Positions 43,112 through 50,444 of a stretch of DNA of 64,000 nucleotides are shown in pieces. The stretch's first letter is position 1. Every line of letters starts with the position of its first letter. This DNA is from Planctomycetota bacterium (GTDB lineage Bacteria; Planctomycetota; UBA1135; GCA-002686595). The notes below the pieces were generated by a model. The model did no database searches. It was not told the origin of the DNA and worked only from the letters and a program-made list of their open reading frames with translations. The position numbers were made by a program, and so were the translations under genes. The stretch spans positions 1 through 64,000 of the forward strand of contig JAQXEK010000038.1 in assembly GCA_029250885.1 (NCBI GenBank), read 5' to 3'.

Positions 43112-44266
43112 ATGGCGAGTGACGATACGAAAACAGGCTCCGGGCAAAAGGTCCGGGGCCTTCGTCTTGCCATCGTAGGCGGGGGAACAGGCGGGCATGT
43201 GGTACCCGGTCTGCACCTGCTCGAGCATCTCTTCGAGGCGGGCCAGACGACCCTGGATGATCTCGTCTGGTTTGAGACGGGACGCCGCGCCGAGATCGCA
43301 TCTCTAGCCGGGCTAGAGCAGCTGGTGGGTGACACACCATGCGCGCGGGTTCGCATTCGCGTTGAGCCCGATGGAGGTGGAGCGCCGTCCATGACTCGTC
43401 TATTGTCGCGCACCCCCGGCGCCATGATGCGCGCTCGCGCGGCGCTTAAGCTGCACCGCCCCGATGTGCTATTTGGTCTAGGTGGCTTCACTCTGCTGCC
43501 TACGGTGCTCGCGGCCCGCTCCCTGGGGATCCCTGTTGCCCTGCTTGAGATCAACGCCCAACCAGGTCGTGCCGTGCGCACCTTGACCCCCCTTGCGAAG
43601 CGCGTCTACCACGCTTGGGACGCCAGCATTCCCGGATCCCAGGACAAGCGCCACCTGCTCACGGGTCCGCCCCTGTCCTCAAGCCTGTTCACCTCAGGCG
43701 AGCCCGATACTTGGCGTGCCCAGGTTGGTGAGGGCCCCATGATTGTGCTGCTCGGAGGCAGCCAGGGCGCCGGTGTGCTAAACGAACTCGTGACCGCGAA
43801 CCTCGATGGGTGGCTCGCCGCGGGCTTTACCGTGGTGCACCAGGTTGGCCCAGGCAACCTGCAGGTGGGCGCGGCCAGCCCACGCCCAGGTTACCTGGCA
43901 CTTGAGTTCGTGGACGATGTACCGGGGCTTCTTCGGGCCGCTCGGCTCGTGGTCTGCCGGGCCGGAGCCTCGACTCTGGCCGAGGTCGCTGCCCTCGGCG
44001 TGCCGGCCCTTGCGGTGCCCTATCCGGGCGCTGGAGCCCACCAAGCGGACAATGCGCGGCAGCTTCAGGGCGGCATCGAGGTCATTGCCAACGAGCGTCT
44101 TGCCGCCGAGGGCTCGGCCATGGTGTTGGATCTGGCCGGTGATGCCAAGTCGGCCTGGCGAGCGGAGGCAAGAGAGCTGTTGCAAAAGCGTGTTCCAGCC
44201 CGCGCCTCTTCCCAAATCTTGGCCGATTTACTGGAACTCGCAGGCCTTTCTGGCCCTCGTCCTTGA
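43112..44266 (+). CDS. murG: lipid II synthase MurG
   Basis: MurG adds GlcNAc to lipid I on the inner face of the membrane. The 384-residue GT-B protein has GGGTGGHVVPGLHL at the N-terminal acceptor site, LFGLGGFTLLPTVLAA, LLGGSQGAGVLN, and the UDP-GlcNAc site VVCRAGASTLAEVAALGVPALAVPYPGA with HQADNARQL. It is 384 residues, the usual length. It ends just before murC. Confidence 0.95.
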   Translation: MASDDTKTGSGQKVRGLRLAIVGGGTGGHVVPGLHLLEHLFEAGQTTLDDLVWFETGRRAEIASLAGLEQLVGDTPCARVRIRVEPDGGGAPSMTRLLSRTPGAMMRARAALKLHRPDVLFGLGGFTLLPTVLAARSLGIPVALLEINAQPGRAVRTLTPLAKRVYHAWDASIPGSQDKRHLLTGPPLSSSLFTSGEPDTWRAQVGEGPMIVLLGGSQGAGVLNELVTANLDGWLAAGFTVVHQVGPGNLQVGAASPRPGYLALEFVDDVPGLLRAARLVVCRAGASTLAEVAALGVPALAVPYPGAGAHQADNARQLQGGIEVIANERLAAEGSAMVLDLAGDAKSAWRAEARELLQKRVPARASSQILADLLELAGLSGPRP

Positions 44267-44289
44267 GCCGACGGGGCAATCGGTTTTTG

Positions 44290-45807
44290 ATGGGGCCAAT
44301 GAGTTCTAACCCTCTGACCAACGGCGACCTTCCGGGCATGATTCTACCGGCAGGTCTTCCCCTAAACATTCACCTACTTGGACTCGGAGGCGCCGGCGTT
44401 TCGGGCGCTGCTAGGATCCTCAAGGCTATGGGCAAGCGCGTCACCGGCCACGACTGCGCGCCCTCGCCGATGTTGTCGTCCTTGGAGGGGCTCGGGATCC
44501 CCTGCAGCCTGGGCAAATCTACCGACGCGCACCTGCCCGGTGATGCCGCTATGGTCGTGCGCTCGGCCGCTGTACCCGATGAGGATCCCCAGGTCCAGGC
44601 TGCTTATGAGCGGGGCATCCCTGTCTTGAAGTATGCCGAGCTGCTGGGCAAGCTGCTGCCCTCAAATAGCGGCCTCGGGGTTGCGGGAACCCACGGCAAG
44701 ACCACGACGTCTTGGCTCTTGTGGCACGCTTGCGACGAGGTCGCCCGCGAGCTGGCGCTGCCCCAGCCGGGCGCCCTAGTGGGCGGGCTGAACCCGGCCC
44801 TCAAGGATGACGATAACCCGCGCGGACTGAATGCCTTGGCCGGTGAACTTGAAGGCGCCTTCTGCGTCGAGGCCTGCGAGTACGACCGCTCGTTCCTGCA
44901 ACTCGATCCCGCCGGCGCGGCGATCACGAACGTCGAAGCGGACCACCTCGACTACTTCCACAACCTCGAGACCATCGAGCGCGCTTTCGCTGGCTTCGCC
45001 CAGAACGTGCACCCCGAGGGGCTGCTAGTTCTAGGGGATGATGTCCCCGCAGCGGTCGAGAACGAGGCCCAGTGCCTAGTTTGGCGGCTTGGTCGCGAAA
45101 TCAAGATTCTGCCCATGCAGTCCAAGCAAGGGCGCCGGCGGTTCAGGTTGCAAGGACCCGGTTGGGCGACCGGTGTAATTCACCTGCAAGTGCCCGGCGG
45201 ATACAACGTCGTGAACGCGGCCCTGGCTGTCGCCCTTGCGGTTGGGCATGTCTTGACCCAGAAGGACGCGCCGGACCGCAAAGAGTGGCCTCGCATTGCC
45301 GATGCTGCCGCCCGCGGAGTGATGCAATTCCAGGGTGCCGGTCGCCGCTTTGAGACCTGGTCCAAGCCAGGCGAGCGTCCCTTGGTCCACGACTACGCGC
45401 ACCATCCAACGGAAGTGCGGGCATGCCTGGGCGCAGCCCGGGAGGCCTATCCGGACGCTCAGATCCACGTGCTCTTCCAACCGCACCAGCACAGCCGCAC
45501 CGCGCGTCTCCTCGACGACTTTGCAGATGCACTGCAGCTTGCGGACCGCGTGACTATCGCCCCCGTTTACGGGGCTCGCAAGCATATTGACGGGCTCGTG
45601 CATGCGGGCGCAGAGGAGATGGCCGCCGCCGTCCAGAGCCTAGGGACCACCGCCGCAGCCTGCGCGAGCTTGGCCGAGGCGACGGCGTCCTTCGCCGGCG
45701 GACTCGCATCGGAACAACAAGCCGCCGGGTTTATCCTTGGCGCCGGAGACGTGGAGGACGTGCAAGATGACCTTATCCATCGAATGGCCCTGTGTAGCCC
45801 TAGCTGA
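44290..45807 (+). CDS. murC: UDP-N-acetylmuramate-L-alanine ligase MurC
   Basis: MurC adds L-Ala to UDP-MurNAc. The protein has NIHLLGLGGAGVSGAARIL, the ATP P-loop GTHGKTTTSWLLW, EACEYDRSFLQL and the DDYAHHPTEV-type motif (here HDYAHHPTEV). The ATG at 44290 gives 505 residues; a TTG at 44263 overlapping murG, or an ATG at 44299, are alternatives. Its 3' end overlaps murB by 41 bases, an unusually long overlap for this operon. Confidence 0.94.
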   Translation: MGPMSSNPLTNGDLPGMILPAGLPLNIHLLGLGGAGVSGAARILKAMGKRVTGHDCAPSPMLSSLEGLGIPCSLGKSTDAHLPGDAAMVVRSAAVPDEDPQVQAAYERGIPVLKYAELLGKLLPSNSGLGVAGTHGKTTTSWLLWHACDEVARELALPQPGALVGGLNPALKDDDNPRGLNALAGELEGAFCVEACEYDRSFLQLDPAGAAITNVEADHLDYFHNLETIERAFAGFAQNVHPEGLLVLGDDVPAAVENEAQCLVWRLGREIKILPMQSKQGRRRFRLQGPGWATGVIHLQVPGGYNVVNAALAVALAVGHVLTQKDAPDRKEWPRIADAAARGVMQFQGAGRRFETWSKPGERPLVHDYAHHPTEVRACLGAAREAYPDAQIHVLFQPHQHSRTARLLDDFADALQLADRVTIAPVYGARKHIDGLVHAGAEEMAAAVQSLGTTAAACASLAEATASFAGGLASEQQAAGFILGAGDVEDVQDDLIHRMALCSPS

Positions 45808-46765
45808 CGCCCCGCTCGCCCACCGTACGACCTTGAAGGTCGGCGGCCGGGCCGAGTGGTTGCTTGAGCCCGATAATCCCGATCAGCTGCGCGAGGCGTG
45901 GCTCATGGCGAAGGAGCAGGGCCTAGACATTCGCATCCTCGGTATGGGGGCCAACCTGATCATCGACGACGGCACCCTGCCGGGAGTGGTGATTTCGACC
46001 CAGCGCGTACGGCGAACATTTCGCCCCCTGGAGCCGGGGCAGACGATCCAACCGGACGAGCTCTCGGAAGAGGAGGCGGCCAAGCTGCTGGATATCGAAG
46101 CGCCGGCGATTGCAGCGGACGACCCTCGCTTGATTGTCTGGGCGGGCGCTAGTCTTCCGGGCTTGGTTCGCGCTGGCAATGAGCTCGGCTGGAGCGGGCT
46201 TGAGGGTCTGATCGGTGTACCCGGAACCCTTGGCGGAGCCATCGCCATGAACGCCGGCGGACGCTGGGGCGATATTTGGGATGTGGTCGACATGGTGCGT
46301 GTCCTTAGGGCCGATGGCGAGTTCGAAGACATCGCCCGGGCCGACGGCAACCCGGGCTACCGCAACGGCGGACTGGGGGATTCGATCGTCGTCGGCGCAG
46401 TTTTGCGCCTAGAACTCGACAACAAATTGCAAGTTGCCGAGCGCTCGAAGCAGTACCTCCTGGAGAAGCGCGCTGTGCAGCCGGTTACGGAATCCTCGGC
46501 GGGCTGTGTCTTCAAGAATCCCGGTGGCGCCAAGGCAGGGAACCCCAATTCGAAAAAGATCTCCGCTGGCCAATTAATTGACGAACTGGGCCTTAAGAGC
46601 CTTAAGCGAGGACCCGCCCAGGTCTCAGAGCTGCACGGGAACTTTATCGTAAACCGTGGTGGGGCTACTGGGAGCGACGTTTTTGGCCTCATCGACGACC
46701 TCAAGCGTGCAGTCCAGGACATGCGCGGTATCGACCTCGAAGTTGAGGTCAAGCGCTGGCGTTGA
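45767..46765 (+). CDS. murB: UDP-N-acetylenolpyruvoylglucosamine reductase MurB
   Basis: MurB is the FAD/NADPH reductase that makes UDP-MurNAc. The 333-residue protein has TTLKVGGRAEWLLEP, the FAD loop GMGANLIID, GLIGVPGTLGGAIAMNAG and SSAGCVFKNP. In the last motif the catalytic proton donor is C247 where Escherichia coli has Ser; Cys variants are known in the family. About 30 extra residues (around QPDELSEEEAAKLLD) lie in the FAD domain. It is the last dcw gene; ddl, ftsQ, ftsA and ftsZ do not follow. Confidence 0.94.
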   Translation: MTLSIEWPCVALADAPLAHRTTLKVGGRAEWLLEPDNPDQLREAWLMAKEQGLDIRILGMGANLIIDDGTLPGVVISTQRVRRTFRPLEPGQTIQPDELSEEEAAKLLDIEAPAIAADDPRLIVWAGASLPGLVRAGNELGWSGLEGLIGVPGTLGGAIAMNAGGRWGDIWDVVDMVRVLRADGEFEDIARADGNPGYRNGGLGDSIVVGAVLRLELDNKLQVAERSKQYLLEKRAVQPVTESSAGCVFKNPGGAKAGNPNSKKISAGQLIDELGLKSLKRGPAQVSELHGNFIVNRGGATGSDVFGLIDDLKRAVQDMRGIDLEVEVKRWR

Positions 46766-47088
46766 CCCAGGATTTCCCGCTTCTGCAACTTATTTCTTAA
46801 GGGATGCGGAGCCTTGCCCGATACCAATCCTTGGCAGTCGGGCTCCCCGGAGCACTTCCTCAAAACCCAAAGTTCCTTTCCCCAAGGAGCCGCGTTCCGT
46901 TCCCCTTACGCGGATCACAGATCCTCTGGGTCTTCCGGGGAGCCACGACAGCCGTTATCCTCTGCGCCCTCTACTGTTCGGAAACGAATGGGAGAGGGTT
47001 CTTTCGTGCGCACCTGGGAGCGCGCGAGCCCCGGGTCGGCCTGTTGCCGGTTCGGGATCTACTCCACCCAGAAAACAGCATCAACAAA
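46766..47088 (+). promoter_or_regulatory. structured untranslated leader of thrS
   Basis: This 323-base stretch has no credible gene. A long-range stem pairs 46837-46850 with 46935-46949: four pairs (GTCG/CGAC), a one-base bulge, then ten perfect G:C-rich pairs (GGCTCCCCGG/CCGGGGAGCC). Inside lie CCGCGT (46890-46895) pairing with ACGCGG (46908-46913), and further short repeats such as GGATC-ACA-GATCC at 46912-46924. thrS genes are often autoregulated through their leaders. No T-box antiterminator sequence is present. The stems are seen in the sequence; the regulatory role is inference. Confidence 0.5.
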
Positions 47089-48864
47089 ATGTCTAAGACG
47101 GCACCCGCTCCTCAGGTCGATGAGCTCTTTCCCCTGTCTACCCTGCGCCACTCTGTTGCGCACTTGATGGCTTCCGCGGTCGGTAACCTGTACCCCGGCG
47201 TGAAGTACGGCTTCGGCCCCTCCATCGAGCACGGTTTCTATTACGACTTTGACTTCCCCGAAGGCACCGCGCCGATCGAGAAGAAGGACCTCAAGCGCAT
47301 CGAAAAGGAGATGCGCCGGCTGGCAAAAAAGACGCCGGAGATGACGGTCGAAAAGCTGAGCCGCGACGAAGCTTGCGCGCGCCTCGCCGGCGCGGACCAA
47401 GATCTAAAGGTCGAGGCCGTTGAGTTGATCCCCGAAGGCGAAGAGATCACCTTCTGGTCCCACGGCGACTGGTACGACCTGTGCGAAGGACCGCACATGG
47501 ATCGCCTTGATCATGACTTCGCCTTTAAGCTGCAGACGATCGCCGGTGCTTACTGGCGCGGTGATGAGAATAATCGCATGCTCCAGCGCATCTACGGCAC
47601 CGCCTTCTGGACGAAGGAAGAGCTCGACGCGCACATGGCTTGGCTCGAAGAGGTCAAGAAGCGCGATCACCGTCGCATCGGCACGGAGATGGATCTATTC
47701 AGCAACCACGCGGAAGCTGGCTCTGGCTTCGTGTTCTGGCACCCGAACTTGGCGAACGTTCGCCTGGAGATCGAGCGCTTCTGGTGGGACGAGCACACCA
47801 AGCGCGGCTACGATCCCGTCTACACGCCCCACGTGTCCAAGGAGGAGCTGTTTGCCGTTTCAGGGCACCTCGAGAACTATGAGGACATGATGTACGCGCC
47901 GATGACCATTGACGAGCAGCCCTACCGGGCGAAGCCAATGAACTGCCCGGGGCACATCTTGATCTACCAGAACCGCGGCCGGTCCTATCGCGAGCTGCCC
48001 CTGCGTTGGGCCGAGCTCGGCACGGTCTATCGCTACGAGCGCTCGGGCGTTCTGCACGGGATGCTTCGTGTGCGCGGCTTTACCCAGGACGATGCCCACG
48101 TGTTCTGCACGCCGGATCAATTGGAGAAGGAGATCGCGTCGGTGCTTGAGCTGATCGACTTTATGCTGAAGACCTTTGGCTTCGAATACACGGCCTACTT
48201 GGCCACGCGCCCAGCGGACAAGACCATCGGAGACGATGCAGTCTGGGAGCAGGCTACCGAGGCTCTGGCGGCCGCCGCCAAGCGACTCGATATGCCCCTG
48301 GAAATGGACGAGGGTGGCGGCGCCTTCTACGGCCCAAAGATCGACTTTAAAGTGCGCGACGCCATCGGCCGCGAGTGGCAGAACTCCACTGTGCAGTGCG
48401 ACTTTAACCTGCCCAATCGATTTGACCTGACCTACACGGGTGAGGACGGCCAACCCCACCGGCCTATCTTAGTTCACCGAGCTGTGCTCGGCAGCCTAGA
48501 GCGCTTCGTGGGCGGCCTGATCGAGCACTTCGCAGGTCGCTTCCCGGTCTGGCTTGCCCCGACCCAAGTCGCACTGATCCCGATCCAAGAGGAGCACGAG
48601 TCCTACTGCAATGAGCTGTCCGATCTGCTGCGCGCCGAGGGCTTCCGCGTCACCAACAAGGACGCCTCGAGCCACATGAACAAGCGCATCAAGGAGGCTC
48701 AGAAAGCCCAGGTGCCCTACATGTTGATTGCTGGTGAACGCGAGGCAGCCGACCGGACCGTCGCCCTGCGACGTCGCGGAACGCGGGAGCAGGACGTGGT
48801 TAGCTTCGAGGACTTCGCGAAGATGCTGCGGAGCAAGCGCGCTAGCCGCGCCCTAGAGATCTAA
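47089..48864 (+). CDS. thrS: threonyl-tRNA synthetase lacking the TGS domain
   Basis: The enzyme charges tRNA-Thr. The 591-residue protein starts at ATG 47089 and goes at once into the editing domain (TLRHSVAHLMASAVGNLYPGVKYGFGPSIEHGFYYDF). The catalytic core has MNCPGH, RVRGFTQDDAHVF and LVHRAVLGSLERF, whose Cys and two His bind zinc. The C-terminal anticodon domain ends with YMLIAGEREA. Typical bacterial ThrS is about 640 residues with a roughly 60-residue N-terminal TGS domain, which is missing here; the upstream frame has no TGS-like residues. A long leader precedes it and a strong terminator follows. Confidence 0.95.
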   Translation: MSKTAPAPQVDELFPLSTLRHSVAHLMASAVGNLYPGVKYGFGPSIEHGFYYDFDFPEGTAPIEKKDLKRIEKEMRRLAKKTPEMTVEKLSRDEACARLAGADQDLKVEAVELIPEGEEITFWSHGDWYDLCEGPHMDRLDHDFAFKLQTIAGAYWRGDENNRMLQRIYGTAFWTKEELDAHMAWLEEVKKRDHRRIGTEMDLFSNHAEAGSGFVFWHPNLANVRLEIERFWWDEHTKRGYDPVYTPHVSKEELFAVSGHLENYEDMMYAPMTIDEQPYRAKPMNCPGHILIYQNRGRSYRELPLRWAELGTVYRYERSGVLHGMLRVRGFTQDDAHVFCTPDQLEKEIASVLELIDFMLKTFGFEYTAYLATRPADKTIGDDAVWEQATEALAAAAKRLDMPLEMDEGGGAFYGPKIDFKVRDAIGREWQNSTVQCDFNLPNRFDLTYTGEDGQPHRPILVHRAVLGSLERFVGGLIEHFAGRFPVWLAPTQVALIPIQEEHESYCNELSDLLRAEGFRVTNKDASSHMNKRIKEAQKAQVPYMLIAGEREAADRTVALRRRGTREQDVVSFEDFAKMLRSKRASRALEI

Positions 48865-48882
48865 CCTCTTCAGTCCACGATG

Positions 48883-48925
48883 AAATGAGTGCAGGCCCAC
48901 AGCTCGTGGGCCTGCACTCATTTTT
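48883..48925 (+). terminator. Rho-independent terminator after thrS
   Basis: A perfect 18-bp stem (48883-48900 with 48906-48923) around a 5-base loop (AGCTC) ends in a T-run (ATTTTT). It lies 18 bases after the thrS stop and insulates thrS from dinB. Confidence 0.95.
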
Positions 48926-49180
48926 CGTGAGCACAATCGCCAGCTATTAAAGTCGTGCTCATTTGGATAGCCTCTCTCCTTCATGGTGTCGGTCTGAAAG
49001 AGTCGCGAAGAGGCTTCCAACGATGACCCGCGTGCCGACTCCACCGACCGCATCTTCGCTTGCAACGCCAAGCCGCGCCAGACCTGTGTCCACCTAAGAG
49101 GCCCCTAGACCTGGAAGTTTAATGATTGTCAGACAGCCTTTTTGCGGGAGGCTCCGGCAGGTAGTAGGCTTTTGTTTGGA
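48926..49180. other. intergenic stretch between thrS terminator and dinB
   Basis: There is no credible gene in these 255 bases. A short inverted pair, TGAGCAC near 48928 and GTGCTCA about 25 bases later, could form a weak hairpin beside the terminator. The rest should hold the dinB promoter, but no element, including a LexA-type box, is convincing. Confidence 0.4.
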
Positions 49181-50431
49181 ATGAGCGAGCCGTTGACGAT
49201 CCTGCACGTGGACATGGATGCATTTTATGCGTCTGTGGAGATTCGTGATGCGCCGGAACTTGCTGGTCTGCCGGTGGTAGTCGGTGGGCGGTCGGATTCG
49301 CGCGGCGTGATCTCGGCTGCAAGCTACGAGGCGCGCGCCTTTGGGATTCACTCGGCCATGCCTACCTCGGTTGCGGAGCGCCTGTGTCCGGACCTTGTGC
49401 TGCTCAGTCCAAGCTTCGAAAAGTACACCCGAGTCAGCCGCCAGATCATGTCGATCTTCCGGCGCTACACGCCGATCGTCGAGCCCCTGTCACTGGACGA
49501 GGCCTTCTTAGATGTGTCTGGATGCGAGCTACTGCACGGCGACGCGGTGCAGATCGGCCACTCGATCCGGCGCGATATTCTAAAGGAGACGTCTCTGGTA
49601 GCGTCTATGGGGGTGGCTCCGACCAAGTTCATTGCGAAGCTCGCATCGGACCTCGACAAGCCCGATGGCTTCCGGGTGATCGAGCGCGACGAGGTACGCA
49701 AGGTGCTTGACCCGCTGCCGGTCTCCAAGATTTTCGGCGTGGGACGCAGTACCGCCAAACGCCTGGCCAGCCTAGGCATCCATACGATTGGCGAGCTTGC
49801 GGGTCTCGAGCGTGAAGACGTGGCCGAACGTTTTGGTTCGTCCGGTGCATGGATTCATGACCTTGCGCACGGTATTGATCCGCGCCGGGTCAATCCGCGT
49901 CGCCCCGAGAAGTCCCACGGTATGGAGCGCACGTTCGCCGAGGACATCGACGATCGCGAGCTGCTCAAGAAGTACCTCTATGAGTACTGCGAAGAGGTCG
50001 CCTTCGCCCTGCGCGACCGCGGCCTCCAGGGCAAGACGATCGCTGTGAAGGCACGCTTCAGCAACTTCAAGACGGTTACGCGTTCCAAAACAATGGACCG
50101 CCATACGAACCTTGGCGCGCGCATCTATGCCACTGCCCGGGAGCTGCTGGACCGTGTTCCCGCCGGCCCCCTGCGCCTCCTAGGCCTACAGATCTCCAGC
50201 CTTGAAGACATACGCACCGCACATCAGGGAAGCCTGTTCGGCGAGCCCGATCTGCCTGCGGCGGTGGACCCGAGTAAGAAGGCCTCAAATCCTAAGGGCG
50301 AGCCCCTGCGAGCGTCGAAGGGCACCAAGGAGGAGCGCCTACGACGCGCCATGAAGGGGGCGGACAAGCTGCGCAAAAAGTACGGCAAGCGCATCGTCGC
50401 CCCTGGCGCGATTGTGGATCCGGACGCTTAG
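49181..50431 (+). CDS. dinB: DNA polymerase IV (DinB)
   Basis: DinB is a Y-family polymerase for translesion synthesis. The 416-residue protein (ATG 49181) has HVDMDAFYASVE (metal Asp11), CPDLVLLSP, SLDEAFLDVSG (D106, E107), the helix-hairpin-helix IFGVGRSTAKRLASLGI, and a little-finger domain. The C-terminal 60 residues are Lys-rich and lack an obvious beta-clamp motif at the very end, though QGSLFGE (about residue 349) fits a clamp-binding motif. It is convergent with polA, with 13 bases between stops. An in-frame upstream start at 49142 is disfavoured. Confidence 0.95.
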   Translation: MSEPLTILHVDMDAFYASVEIRDAPELAGLPVVVGGRSDSRGVISAASYEARAFGIHSAMPTSVAERLCPDLVLLSPSFEKYTRVSRQIMSIFRRYTPIVEPLSLDEAFLDVSGCELLHGDAVQIGHSIRRDILKETSLVASMGVAPTKFIAKLASDLDKPDGFRVIERDEVRKVLDPLPVSKIFGVGRSTAKRLASLGIHTIGELAGLEREDVAERFGSSGAWIHDLAHGIDPRRVNPRRPEKSHGMERTFAEDIDDRELLKKYLYEYCEEVAFALRDRGLQGKTIAVKARFSNFKTVTRSKTMDRHTNLGARIYATARELLDRVPAGPLRLLGLQISSLEDIRTAHQGSLFGEPDLPAAVDPSKKASNPKGEPLRASKGTKEERLRRAMKGADKLRKKYGKRIVAPGAIVDPDA

Positions 50432-50444
50432 CTCGCGCCTAAGG

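Noticed and set aside
46804..47088. In-frame extension of ThrS that might encode the TGS domain
   Set aside because: The translation has no TGS-like residues and overlaps the structured leader. The ATG at 47089 sits right before the editing domain.
46766..47088. T-box riboswitch
   Set aside because: I find no T-box antiterminator sequence or terminator just before the start codon.
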